Shown here piece after piece: positions 27,596-36,087 of a stretch of 64,000 nt of DNA. Every line of letters begins with the position of its first letter. The stretch's first letter is position 1. Below the pieces are notes generated by a model that had not been told where the DNA came from, did not search any database, and saw nothing but the letters and a program-made list of their open reading frames with translations. The position numbers were made by a program, and so were the translations under genes. The DNA comes from Rhizobium sp. Root482 (GTDB lineage Bacteria > Pseudomonadota > Alphaproteobacteria > Rhizobiales > Rhizobiaceae): NCBI RefSeq assembly GCF_001426565.1, contig NZ_LMFA01000012.1, positions 186,861-250,860 of the forward strand. Reading direction: 5' to 3'.

Positions 27596-29620
27596 ATGCG
27601 ACGTAACGCAATGGATCTGTGCATGAAGCACACGCTGGCCGAGGTAGTTGAGATCGATCTCCATGCTGAGCCATCCAGACCGGCTTCAGCCGAACTTCGC
27701 ACGCTCTATCGGGACGAAAGCGAGAGCGCGCGCAAGCACGCCACCAGACAGGGCCTGTGGATCGCCGTCGGCTCCTACCTTCTGTTCTCGGCCACCGATA
27801 TTCTGCTTGTCCCGGATGTGGCGCTCTATACGATCGCCGCGCGCTTCGCGGTCGGCATCATCGCCCTCGCAGCCCTTGAAATCCAGTTGCACCTGAATTT
27901 CAGCGCAAACAGGATCGATGCCACCGCGGCAGCCGCTGTCGTGCTCGCCTATATAGGCTGGCTATACCCCGCCATGATGACCGCAGATATCAAGAGCATA
28001 TCCTATTACATGGTCTTCGGCGCCATCTTCATGATGAGCGTCAATCTGTTCTTCAGCTTCCAGTTCCGCCTTTCCTGGATTTCGTCCGTCGTCATTCTGC
28101 TGATCTTCTTCGTCGCGCTACAGTCCTTCACCGCAGCCGACGCCACCTACAGGATCGCATTCGGCACCTTCTATCTTTCGTGTTTCGTCTTCACTTCCTA
28201 TGTGAACTGGAAGCTCAACAGGGAGCGTTACAAGGTCTTCCTCAATGCGCTGGAAGCGAGAATCCAGCAAAAGGAAGCCACCGAACGCGGAAAGGCGCTC
28301 CTGCGGCTGTCCAACACCGACCCGTTGACGGGGCTGGACAATCGCCGGGCCGTCGATCAGACCTTGCGCAATCACTGGAACGATTGGCAGAACTACGGCC
28401 GCAGCTTTGCGGCTATCCTCATCGATGTGGATTTCTTCAAGAAATACAATGATTGCTATGGCCACCAGGAAGGAGATCGTTGCCTCATCCTGGTCGCCGA
28501 CGCGCTCAGCACAATGATCGAGCGGTACAATGGGTCGATCGGGCGCTACGGCGGCGAGGAATTCATCGTTCTCGCCCGCCTCGATACCACCGACGAGGTC
28601 GCCGAACTGTCCGACGCCATCTGCACCACAGTGCGCGACATGGCGCTCGCGCACGGCCAGCGACGGGACGGCATGTCGATCGTCACCGTCAGTGTCGGCG
28701 CCTCCTTCACGCGCATCCAGTCCGGTTCGAAGCTCGAAAAGATCATCCACGAGGCGGATCGCGCGCTCTACGCGGCAAAGGCGAGTGGCCGCGATTGCGC
28801 CCGGCTGTTCGACCCCAACGATCCGCAAAGCAGCGACGAGAGCGAGAATATCGCGGCTCTCCTGAAGATAGCGATCGGCCAAAACCTGGTTTCGCTCGTC
28901 TATCAACCGATCCAGAACGTCGTCTCGGGCGAGGTCGAGGCGGCCGAAGCCCTGATGCGCCTGAAGATGCTGGATGGAACCTCGGTCACGCCTGGCCTGT
29001 TCATTCCGATCGCCGAACGTACCGGCGCCATCCTGGAACTCGGGCGCTGGGCAATCCGGACGGTCTGCGAGGAGATCCTCGTCGGGGATCACGCCCGCGT
29101 CGTCAGCGTCAATGTCTCGCCCATCCAGTTGAAAGCGCCGGGCTTCGCAGCCTCCGTCGCGGCGATCCTCAGCGAGGCGGGCGTGGCCGGCGACAGGCTG
29201 GCCTTCGAAATCACCGAAGGCCTCGAAATGGAGATGCATTCGGACATCCTGCGCTGTATCGCGGACCTGAAGGTGCTGGGCATCAAGATATGGCTCGATG
29301 ATTTCGGCACCGGTTTCGCCGGGCTTTCCTGGCTCCGGCTGATCGATTTCGACACGGTGAAGATCGATCGTTCGTTTCTCCACGACAGCGACAGCGCCAA
29401 GGGCAAGGCCATGCTGCAGGACATTGTCGGCCTGATCCGCAATCGCGGCCACAAGATTCTCGTCGAGGGCGTGGAAACAGGCGAGCAGCTGGCGCTGATG
29501 CGGGAATTCCGTATCGATCAGGTCCAGGGTTTCTATGTCGGCCGCCCGGCGCCGGCGGAAAGTTTCCGCTCCAACCCGGCAATGCGCCCCCGTCTTTCAC
29601 GCTTGCGCCGGCCGGCCTGA
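27596..29620 (+). CDS. Membrane GGDEF-EAL protein (c-di-GMP synthesis and/or breakdown)
   Basis: 674 residues. The N-terminal 205 residues hold about six hydrophobic helices (roughly 54-72, 77-98, 110-126, 136-154, 160-178, 188-204) that form a sensor. The GGDEF domain (about 235-405) has IDVDFFKKYND and RYGGEEF (319-323) intact and no inhibitory RxxD. The EAL domain (about 425-660) has EALMR (451-455), VNVSPIQL, FEITEG, LDDFGTGFAG, VKIDRSFL and VEGVET, so the metal and general-base residues are present. Both activities look possible. The start is uncertain; ATGs at 27611 and 27623 are alternatives. Confidence 0.88.
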   Translation: MRRNAMDLCMKHTLAEVVEIDLHAEPSRPASAELRTLYRDESESARKHATRQGLWIAVGSYLLFSATDILLVPDVALYTIAARFAVGIIALAALEIQLHLNFSANRIDATAAAAVVLAYIGWLYPAMMTADIKSISYYMVFGAIFMMSVNLFFSFQFRLSWISSVVILLIFFVALQSFTAADATYRIAFGTFYLSCFVFTSYVNWKLNRERYKVFLNALEARIQQKEATERGKALLRLSNTDPLTGLDNRRAVDQTLRNHWNDWQNYGRSFAAILIDVDFFKKYNDCYGHQEGDRCLILVADALSTMIERYNGSIGRYGGEEFIVLARLDTTDEVAELSDAICTTVRDMALAHGQRRDGMSIVTVSVGASFTRIQSGSKLEKIIHEADRALYAAKASGRDCARLFDPNDPQSSDESENIAALLKIAIGQNLVSLVYQPIQNVVSGEVEAAEALMRLKMLDGTSVTPGLFIPIAERTGAILELGRWAIRTVCEEILVGDHARVVSVNVSPIQLKAPGFAASVAAILSEAGVAGDRLAFEITEGLEMEMHSDILRCIADLKVLGIKIWLDDFGTGFAGLSWLRLIDFDTVKIDRSFLHDSDSAKGKAMLQDIVGLIRNRGHKILVEGVETGEQLALMREFRIDQVQGFYVGRPAPAESFRSNPAMRPRLSRLRRPA

Positions 29621-29665
29621 AGGCTGGACTGGCGGCGCCGGTGCGCGCTAATTTCCCCCCGCCCC

Positions 29666-29693
29666 TTGCTTCCGCGCCGAAAATGCGTATAAG
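29666..29693 (+). promoter_or_regulatory. rpsF: Candidate sigma-70-type promoter for the rpsF operon
   Basis: TTGCTT (29666-29671) and TATAAG (29688-29693) are separated by 16 bases. The site is 222 bases before rpsF and just ahead of the structured leader. The rRNA-like GC-rich sequence after the -10 (GCGCGC) is in keeping with a stringently controlled ribosomal promoter. This is a sequence match only. Confidence 0.5.
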
Positions 29694-29733
29694 CGCGCTG
29701 TTCGCAACACCCGGTCTTCTGGCTGGTGGCTGA

Positions 29734-29792
29734 ACGGAGGGCCGGTTTCCCTTAAGAAACCTGTCAGGACCTAGAGGGGTCCAGCCTCCCGT
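29734..29792 (+). ncRNA. Three-way-junction leader RNA upstream of rpsF
   Basis: An outer helix pairs ACGGAGG (29734-29740) with CCTCC-C-GT (29785-29792, one bulged C). Inside are two hairpins: GGTTTC/GAAACC (29744-29749 with 29756-29761) and GGACC/GGTCC (29767-29771 with 29778-29782). This sits in the 5' leader, where many bacteria have an S6:S18-binding element that represses the operon. A CCG at 29742-29744 recalls the CCG seen in that motif. The identity is inferred from position and fold. Confidence 0.45.
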
Positions 29793-29915
29793 GTCTCCGC
29801 TCTCGACCGTCTCGAAACAACACTTTCTTGCCGGCTGTCCGCAGCCACTTGAACAGTCGTTGAGGCTTAGCCGCCGATTTCCGGGTGACGATTAACGCAA
29901 GAAAGGCAAAGCCTC

Positions 29916-30365
29916 ATGGCTCTTTATGAACATGTATTCCTTGCCCGGCAGGATATTTCCGCACAGCAGGTCGACGCTCTCGTCGAACAGTACAAAGGTG
30001 TACTGGAAGCTAACGGCGGAAAAGTCGGGCGCGTAGAAAACTGGGGCCTCAAGTCCCTGACCTACCGCATCAACAAGAACCGCAAGGCTCATTACGTTCT
30101 GATGGACATCGATGCTCCGGCACCGGCCGTTCACGAAGTCGAGCGTCAGATGCGCATCAACGAAGACGTTCTTCGCTACATGACCATCGCCGTCGAGAAG
30201 CATGAAGACGGCCCGTCCGCCATGATGCAGAAGCGCGACCGCGACGACCGTCCGCGCCGCGATGGCGACCGTCCGGACCGTGGCGGCTTCGGCGACCGTG
30301 GCCCGCGCCCGGACCGTGGTGATCGTGAAGACCGTCCGCGCCGTCCGCGCGAAGACCGGGCATAA
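29916..30365 (+). CDS. rpsF: 30S ribosomal protein S6
   Basis: 149 residues. The first 95 residues are the standard S6 fold ([14 protein letters not shown] at the start, [19 protein letters not shown] in the middle). The rest is a low-complexity tail rich in Arg, Asp, Pro and Gly that repeats short R-P-D-R and D-R-P-R units. E. coli S6 also has a variable C-terminus, which RimK modifies with glutamates. S6 pairs with S18, encoded 11 bases downstream. First gene of rpsF-rpsR-DUF2232-rplI. Confidence 0.97.
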   Translation: MALYEHVFLARQDISAQQVDALVEQYKGVLEANGGKVGRVENWGLKSLTYRINKNRKAHYVLMDIDAPAPAVHEVERQMRINEDVLRYMTIAVEKHEDGPSAMMQKRDRDDRPRRDGDRPDRGGFGDRGPRPDRGDREDRPRRPREDRA

Positions 30366-30376
30366 GGAGAGAAATT

Positions 30377-30625
30377 ATGGCTGATACCCTGTCCGCTCCG
30401 GCACGCCGCCCGTTCCATCGCCGCCGCAAGACCTGCCCCTTCTCGGGTGCCAATGCGCCGCGCATCGACTACAAGGACATCCGTCTCCTGCAGCGCTACA
30501 TTTCCGAGCGCGGCAAGATCGTTCCTTCCCGCATCACGGCCGTTTCCCAGAAGAAGCAGCGCGAACTGGCCCAGGCCATCAAGCGCGCCCGCTTCCTCGG
30601 CCTCCTGCCCTACGTCATGTCCTAA
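30377..30625 (+). CDS. rpsR: 30S ribosomal protein S18
   Basis: 82 residues, basic. The core [24 protein letters not shown] is that of bacterial S18. It retains a single cysteine in the TCPF block. It binds 16S rRNA together with S6 in the platform. The ATG follows AGGAGAGAAATT. A strongly structured spacer of 254 bases separates it from the next gene. Confidence 0.97.
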   Translation: MADTLSAPARRPFHRRRKTCPFSGANAPRIDYKDIRLLQRYISERGKIVPSRITAVSQKKQRELAQAIKRARFLGLLPYVMS

Positions 30626-30670
30626 TTGCATGTCCCCTTGGAGCCCGCTCCAAGGAAAGGCATATGCAAT
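30625..30670 (+). other. Nested hairpin directly after rpsR
   Basis: An inner stem CCTTGGAG/CTCCAAGG (30636-30643 with 30648-30655, loop CCCG) lies inside an outer pairing ATTGCAT/ATGCAAT (30625-30631 with 30664-30670). It starts at the last base of the rpsR stop. No T-run follows, so it is more likely an mRNA 3'-end stabiliser, processing site or attenuator than an intrinsic terminator. Confidence 0.5.
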
Positions 30671-30687
30671 CCGAAGCACATGACTCT

Positions 30688-30756
30688 CCGTCGGTCGCCT
30701 GACTCGACGGAAGCTGACTCAAGGTGAGGCGAGACGCCATACGGCACCGCCTCACC
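30688..30756 (+). other. Two further hairpins in the rpsR to DUF2232 spacer
   Basis: CCGTCG/CGACGG (30688-30693 with 30705-30710) and GGTGAGGCG/CGCCTCACC (30723-30731 with 30748-30756), the second followed by TTCTCCCTTCC. The second may act as a partial terminator that lowers expression of the membrane protein relative to the ribosomal proteins. Confidence 0.45.
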
Positions 30757-30879
30757 TTCTCCCTTCCGCGTTGGGCGCGGATCGGAAACACCGGTGCAAG
30801 ATTGCGCCAAAACCCATGTTGGGGTTGGTTCCTTCGTTAGGAATGGCCTCTAACTGCTTGAAAAGCAGGACAGCGACCC

Positions 30880-31857
30880 GTGAAGACATTGAATGCAACA
30901 TCGCTGTTGACCGGCGCTCTCGCCGGCGTGACCGCCGCCCTGCTTTCGCTCGGCGCGAACACGCAGTCGTCGTTTGCCGTCGTGCTTTACGCTGCGTCCG
31001 CCCTGCCCATTCTCATCGCCGGTCTTGGCTGGGGCAATCTTGCCGCCATCGCCGCCGTTGTCGTCGCCGGTCTTACCGGCGCGGTGCTCGTCTCGCCCTA
31101 TTTCGCCCTGCTGATTGCCGTCATCACCCTCATTCCCGCCGCCTGGCTCAGCCACCTTGCCAATCTGGCGCGGCCGGCCTCCGAGATCGGCGGTCCCGAG
31201 GACGCGCTCGCCTGGTATCCGCTATCGGATATCCTGACCCATCTGGCCGGTCTCGTCACCTTCGGCATGATCCTCGTCGGCATCATCATCGGTTATGACG
31301 CCTCGATGTCGGACAGGATGATCGACATGGTGATGGCGGCGCTGAAGGAACAGGAACCGCTCTACAATCCGGATGCGGCAGCGGTCGCCCAGATCAAGTC
31401 GATCTTCAGTGTCGCCCTGCCACTCGTCCAGGGTGCCATCTGGGTACTGATGCTGTTTGCGGCCTATTACATCGCCTGCCGCGTCGTCCAGACCTCCGGC
31501 AAGGGGCTTCGCCCGCGCGAAGACATGCCTTCGACATTGCGCATGCACCGCTATGCCATTTTCGCCTTTCTCGGCGGCCTGGTGCTTGCCTTCACCGGCG
31601 GGACGCTGTCTGCCGTCGGCGCGCTCATCTGCGGCACTTTCGGCGCGGGTTTCCTGCTTGCCGGCTTCGCCACCTTCCATTTCCGCACGCGCGGCAAGTC
31701 CTGGCGGCTTCCCGTACTGTGGATCGGCTATCTGTCGGTCGTGATGTTCACGGTGCCGGCGTTCTTCTTTCTCCTGTCGGGCCTGATGGACACGCGGCGC
31801 GCCATCGCGCTGTCGCCGGCGGGGAAAACCACTGAAACTGAAACAAAAGACCTCTGA
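30880..31857 (+). CDS. DUF2232 family membrane protein
   Basis: 325 residues from a GTG at 30880 with AGGA nine bases upstream. About eight hydrophobic helices run through the protein, with a polar break near 120-170 and a charged tail. It fits the DUF2232 (YybS-like) family, which sits between rpsR and rplI in many alphaproteobacteria and next to rplI in firmicutes. Its function is not known; the steady linkage to ribosomal genes is the best clue. rplI follows after 24 bases. Confidence 0.85.
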   Translation: MKTLNATSLLTGALAGVTAALLSLGANTQSSFAVVLYAASALPILIAGLGWGNLAAIAAVVVAGLTGAVLVSPYFALLIAVITLIPAAWLSHLANLARPASEIGGPEDALAWYPLSDILTHLAGLVTFGMILVGIIIGYDASMSDRMIDMVMAALKEQEPLYNPDAAAVAQIKSIFSVALPLVQGAIWVLMLFAAYYIACRVVQTSGKGLRPREDMPSTLRMHRYAIFAFLGGLVLAFTGGTLSAVGALICGTFGAGFLLAGFATFHFRTRGKSWRLPVLWIGYLSVVMFTVPAFFFLLSGLMDTRRAIALSPAGKTTETETKDL

Positions 31858-31881
31858 ACAGACAAACGAAAGGACATATCC

Positions 31882-32457
31882 ATGCAAGTCATCCTTCTCG
31901 AACGCGTTGCCAAGCTCGGCCAGATGGGCGAAACCGTCAAGGTTCGCGACGGCTTTGCCCGCAACTACCTCCTGCCGCTCGGCAAGGCCCTGCGCGCCAA
32001 CGAAGCCAACAAGAAGCGTTTCGATGCCGAGCGTTCGACGCTCGAAGCCCGCAACCTCGAGCGCAAGTCGGAAGCCCAGACCGTTGCCGACCAGCTCGAC
32101 GGCAAGTCCTTCGTCGTCGTTCGTTCGGCCGGCGAAACCGGCCAGCTCTACGGTTCGGTCGCTGCCCGCGACATCGTTGAAGTGCTCGCTGCCGAAGGCT
32201 TCAACATCGGCCGCAACCAGGTCGACCTCAACAACCCGATCAAGACCATCGGCCTGCACGATGTCGTGCTGCACCTGCATTCGGAAGTCGAAATCAAGGT
32301 CCAGATGAACGTCGCCCGCTCGGCCGATGAAGCCGAACGCCAGCTCAAGGGCGAAAGCCTGACCTCCGCCGACGCCATCTACGGCGTCGACGAAGACGCG
32401 CTGAAGGCCGAAGACTTCTTCAACCCGGAAGCCGAATTCGACGGCGAAGACGAATAA
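31882..32457 (+). CDS. rplI: 50S ribosomal protein L9
   Basis: 191 residues, longer than the 148-150 of E. coli because of an acidic C-terminal extension ending in FDGEDE. The N-terminal 23S-binding domain begins [19 protein letters not shown] and leads through the long connecting helix to the C-terminal domain. L9 extends from the L1 stalk base and helps keep reading frame. The start follows GAAAGGACATATCC. The operon ends at the perfect hairpin at 32501. Confidence 0.96.
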   Translation: MQVILLERVAKLGQMGETVKVRDGFARNYLLPLGKALRANEANKKRFDAERSTLEARNLERKSEAQTVADQLDGKSFVVVRSAGETGQLYGSVAARDIVEVLAAEGFNIGRNQVDLNNPIKTIGLHDVVLHLHSEVEIKVQMNVARSADEAERQLKGESLTSADAIYGVDEDALKAEDFFNPEAEFDGEDE

Positions 32458-32500
32458 GGCAGACCCGCGCGGCCTTCGCGCCGCGTTTGCCGCAGCCAAA

Positions 32501-32536
32501 ACGAAAGGCCCGCGATGCATGTCGCGGGCCTTTCGT
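32501..32536. terminator. Bidirectional terminator between rplI and the efflux adaptor gene
   Basis: A perfect 15-base stem (ACGAAAGGCCCGCGA and its complement) with the loop TGCATG. The arms carry AAA and TTT, so it can work for rplI on the plus strand and for the efflux operon on the minus strand. Confidence 0.8.
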
Positions 32537-32554
32537 CGTTCCGAAGGATCGATA

Positions 32555-33607
32555 TTATTCAGGCTTTGCCGGATCGGCGGCCTTGTCGATGCGCACCTCG
32601 ACGGACATGCCCGGTGCCAGTGCCTCGGCCCGCGGCTGGCCGGGATCGATCGAGATACGCACGCCGACGCGCTGGGCGACCTTGGTGAAATTGCCGGTGG
32701 CATTGTCGGCCTTGATGACGCTGAACTCGGAACCGGCGGCCGGCGAAAAGCGCTCGACATGGCCATTCAACCGGGCCTTGTCCAAGGCATCGACGGTGAA
32801 GACGACGGGCTGGCCGACCTTCATGCCGTCGAGCTGGGTTTCCTTGAAATTGGCGATGATCCAGACGTCCTTCGGGACGATCGCCATCAATTGGCTACCG
32901 GCCGTCACATATTGGCCGAGACGGGCGGCGACCTCGCCCAGCGTGCCGTCCTGAGGCGCCTTGATCCGCGTATTGGCAAGATCGATCCGGGCGAGTTCGA
33001 CGGCGGCTTCGGCGCTATGCACCGCGGCTTCGAGGCCTGCCCGCGAACCGATGGTCGTCGCCAGCGCCTGGCGTGAAACCTCGATCGCCGCGTTGGCTTC
33101 GTCGACGCCTGCCTTTGCCTGTGCAAGATTGGCCTGCCCGGTATCGACGTCGCTGGACGTAGCAATGCCTTTTTCGGCCAGCGGCGTGATCCGGTCCCAG
33201 GCCTGCTGGGCACGGGTCAATGTCGCAACGGCGCTGGCATGCTGGGCTTCGCTGGCGGCGATGCCCGCTTGCGCGGAAAGCTCCTGCTGGCGGGAATTGG
33301 AAAGCGCCGCCTTCTGCGTATCCAGCATGCCTTTCGCCTGTTCCAGCTTCTGGGCGTAAATCCTGTCGTCGATCCTCAGAAGCACCTGCCCCGCCTTGAC
33401 GGTCTCGTAATCCTTCACCGGGACGTCGGCGACATAGCCGGAAAGCTGCGGGCTGACGATCGTCACATAGCCGCGCACATAGGCGTTGTCTGTCGTTTCG
33501 ACCGTTGTCGCGAACGGCGGCAGGCGCCAAGCATAGAGCACCAGCAGCGCGCCGGCGAGACCGGCCAGGAGCACGAGAAGGGTAGCGGGCGTACGAAATA
33601 TCTTCAT
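32555..33607 (-). CDS. HlyD/EmrA-family membrane fusion protein
   Basis: 350 residues from ATG 33607, 19 bases after the transporter stop. One N-terminal membrane helix (about 7-26), then the biotinyl-lipoyl half motif (SPQLSGYVADVPVKDYETVKAGQVLLRID), a long coiled coil with alanine and glutamine, the second half motif and a beta-barrel. It would bridge the MFS pump and an outer-membrane channel in drug or small-molecule export. Last gene of marR-emrB-emrA; no TolC-like gene is nearby. Confidence 0.9.
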   Translation of the reverse strand: MKIFRTPATLLVLLAGLAGALLVLYAWRLPPFATTVETTDNAYVRGYVTIVSPQLSGYVADVPVKDYETVKAGQVLLRIDDRIYAQKLEQAKGMLDTQKAALSNSRQQELSAQAGIAASEAQHASAVATLTRAQQAWDRITPLAEKGIATSSDVDTGQANLAQAKAGVDEANAAIEVSRQALATTIGSRAGLEAAVHSAEAAVELARIDLANTRIKAPQDGTLGEVAARLGQYVTAGSQLMAIVPKDVWIIANFKETQLDGMKVGQPVVFTVDALDKARLNGHVERFSPAAGSEFSVIKADNATGNFTKVAQRVGVRISIDPGQPRAEALAPGMSVEVRIDKAADPAKPE

Positions 33608-33626
33608 GGCGTGAACTCTGAATGTG

Positions 33627-35291
33627 TCAGGATCGGATGGCAACGGCTGGATCGGCTATTCGTGGCGCCAACAGCCGCGACCAGGCCAGATGTCCAAGCA
33701 GCAGGACAAGGCCGGTGGTGGCGGCGATGGAAATGACGAGGAAGGCGTCGTTATAGGCAAGGACATTGGCCTGCCGGGTTACCTGCTGGCCGAGCAGCAC
33801 CAGGCCCTCGGCGTGCAGAAGCGACACGTCGCTGACGACCTTTCCATAGGCAGACGAAAGCTGCGAGACACGCTCGGAAACCAGGGGATTGGTGAGCAGA
33901 ATGTGCTCGACCAGCACGTTCGAATGGAATTTCTCGCGGATGGTGACGAATGTGCCGAGCGCCGCCGAAGCGCAGAGGGCACCGATGCTCTGTGTAAAAA
34001 GGAAGATCACCAGGAAATTGACGATATAGGGTACGCCCTTGGCAAGCGCTGCGGCAAAGCCCTTGGCCATGACCGGCGGCAGGAACATCGCCGCGCCCGC
34101 AGCCACCATGGCCTGGCTGAGATACATCTGCTCCGGCCGGGTCAGGATGGTGGACTGGCTGTCGAGATAGGCGCCGGCGGCAATCAGCACGAGCGCCAGT
34201 GCATGCGCCGTTTCCACATAACGCGTCATCATCAGCGCCGTGCACACCAGGCCGCCGAGGATCGAGGCCAGCAGGATGACGGCATACATGATCTGCGTCT
34301 GCTCATTGAGCAGGCCGAGTTGCATGTAGAAATTCGCGGCCGTGGTCGTCTGCTCCGAACTGACGATGCGAAACAGAAGCAGAATGCCGGCCATATGCAT
34401 GTTGTCTCTGGTAAAAAGCCAGCGCAGATCGACAAGCGGTGTCTTCCTTGGCAATTCCAGCACGCACATCGCCGTCAAGGCAATGATCGCGGCCACCAGC
34501 AAGACACCCAGCCACGGCGCCTCGAACCACCAGTAGATCCGGCCGAGCGTCAGCACAACGGCGAGGCAGCCGAAGCCGATGGCGAGCAGCAGATAACTGA
34601 GGATGTCCATGCGCTGGATGACGGCGGCGCGCGGCGGCGCCGTCAGCGGCAGGATGTAGACGATAGGCAGGGCGATCAGCGCAAGGCCCATTTCGAACGT
34701 GTAAAGTGCCTGCCAGCCGCCGAGGTCCATCAGGGGCGGCGAAATGATGCGGGCAATGGGCGCCGACAGCGTCGTGTTCAAAAGGGCAAGGCTCAAGCCG
34801 ACCGACAATTTGCGGGCCGGCGGAAAGGCTTCCAGCATGTAGAGAAAGCCGAGCGTCGACAAGGGAGCCGCCGTCAGTCCGCTCAGGAACCGGACGACGA
34901 TGGCCGAATGCAGGTCGGAAACGAAGAGGTTGAGAACGGAGGCGAAGACGAAGCAGATGATGCCCAGTTGGGCAAAGCTTCGCAAACCGTATTGAGAGCG
35001 TATCTTGAACAGGGCAATCGATACGGAGGCATAGGGCGCGATATAGGCGGCCGACAGCCAGGCGATCTCCGTCGTCGTCGCCGAAAGCGAGCCTTGCAGC
35101 TGATAAATATTGGCGTTCAGCAGGTTCATGCCGAGGCCCTGCGTCACGAACAGAAGGACCGAGGCAGCCATGTAGAGGGCGGCCTTCGGCGGGCTCATCG
35201 GTTCCGGCTGCACAACAGCAGGCTCGGCGGCCACGGGCGCTTCATCGGCGCTTCGTCGAAGGCTGGAACCGCTTTCGCTCGTGGCGCTCAT
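33627..35291 (-). CDS. MFS efflux transporter, DHA2 (EmrB/QacA) family
   Basis: 554 residues from ATG 35291, seven bases after the marR stop. About 14 membrane helices, the DHA2 number, after a short acidic N-terminus. The large loop before the last helix and the paired EmrA-type gene support export of toxic organics across both membranes. The motif C region around PLSTLGFLYMLEAFPPARK is visible. Substrate unknown. Control by the marR gene in front is likely because all three genes are transcribed together. Confidence 0.9.
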   Translation of the reverse strand: MSATSESGSSLRRSADEAPVAAEPAVVQPEPMSPPKAALYMAASVLLFVTQGLGMNLLNANIYQLQGSLSATTTEIAWLSAAYIAPYASVSIALFKIRSQYGLRSFAQLGIICFVFASVLNLFVSDLHSAIVVRFLSGLTAAPLSTLGFLYMLEAFPPARKLSVGLSLALLNTTLSAPIARIISPPLMDLGGWQALYTFEMGLALIALPIVYILPLTAPPRAAVIQRMDILSYLLLAIGFGCLAVVLTLGRIYWWFEAPWLGVLLVAAIIALTAMCVLELPRKTPLVDLRWLFTRDNMHMAGILLLFRIVSSEQTTTAANFYMQLGLLNEQTQIMYAVILLASILGGLVCTALMMTRYVETAHALALVLIAAGAYLDSQSTILTRPEQMYLSQAMVAAGAAMFLPPVMAKGFAAALAKGVPYIVNFLVIFLFTQSIGALCASAALGTFVTIREKFHSNVLVEHILLTNPLVSERVSQLSSAYGKVVSDVSLLHAEGLVLLGQQVTRQANVLAYNDAFLVISIAATTGLVLLLGHLAWSRLLAPRIADPAVAIRS

Positions 35292-35298
35292 CGCCGGC

Positions 35299-35742
35299 TC
35301 AATCCTTACCGATGGTGACGAGATTGCCGGCCATGCGGGCGACGACCTGCAGGGCGATGGCCTTGTCTCCCGCTTCAACTCCCCCCAGCACCTCTTCGCG
35401 GATTTCGCAGGCCAGCTTGTCGATTTCGCCGGCGATGCCGCGCCCGTAATCCGTCATGTGGATCCGCTTGGCTCGCCGATCGCGCGCCTCCAGGCGCCGC
35501 TCGATGAAACCCTGCTTCTCCATGCCATCCAGCAGGCGCACCATCGTCGGGGTTTCGATGCCGAGTTCGTCGGCAAGCTCCCGCTGGTTGAGGCCGTCGC
35601 GCGTGGACAGCGCGAACAATGCACGCGCCCGCGACAGGGTGAGCCCCCGCTCCTTCACCCGCGCATCGAACAGTGCGCGCAGCTTCCGATTCACCGAGGC
35701 AAGCGCGTCGAAGAGTTCGCGGTTGGCAGCACAAGCGGACAT
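35299..35742 (-). CDS. MarR family transcriptional regulator
   Basis: 147 residues, normal for the family. The winged helix-turn-helix lies at about 50-105: LNQRELADELGIETPTMVR is the recognition region and LEARDRRAKRIHMTDYG is the wing with the conserved D-R-R. Regulators placed first in an efflux operon usually repress it and release it on binding the exported compound. An imperfect inverted repeat overlaps the upstream region and may be its operator. Confidence 0.93.
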   Translation of the reverse strand: MSACAANRELFDALASVNRKLRALFDARVKERGLTLSRARALFALSTRDGLNQRELADELGIETPTMVRLLDGMEKQGFIERRLEARDRRAKRIHMTDYGRGIAGEIDKLACEIREEVLGGVEAGDKAIALQVVARMAGNLVTIGKD

Positions 35743-36087
35743 ATCGTGACCTTCATATAGGTAGGATGCTAATTGTTTTAACCCTATCTAGCTTGTCTTC
35801 GTTATTTTGCAAGACCCACGGGCCAAGGACAAAAATCATGCGGATGGCGGCGCCTGAAGGTAGAATGGAAGCAACCGCGCCACGCGCCGATTCGGACCGG
35901 CCCGGTCAACAGGAAAGCATGCCGTAAGCGGAATTTTCCTCTTCCCGGACCTGCGCCCTGTGAAAAGCGGTGACGGTATGCCCGGGAGCGCGATCCCGTC
36001 GCGGCTGTTGCCTCACAGCCCTTGACCCCTGGCTGTTACGGACGCACATCAGGGCCGCCAGAAGACAAGAGACGGATACCCGACGCC
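35743..36087. other. Intergenic region between marR and dnaB
   Basis: 345 bases between the divergent marR and dnaB starts. The marR-proximal 60 bases are AT-rich and hold the candidate operator. The remaining part should contain the dnaB promoter, but no clear -35/-10 pair was found. No coding frame was supported. Confidence 0.5.
35758..35790. promoter_or_regulatory. Candidate MarR operator
   Basis: Imperfect inverted repeat: TAGGTAGGATGCTAA and TTTTAACCCTATCTA with three bases between, ten of fifteen positions paired. It lies 16 bases before the marR start, in an AT-rich stretch that stands out from the surroundings. Autoregulation by the MarR protein is the inference. Confidence 0.5.

Noticed and set aside
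28118-29452. A 444-codon minus-strand frame
   Set aside because: Antisense to the GGDEF-EAL gene, which carries all its motifs on the plus strand.
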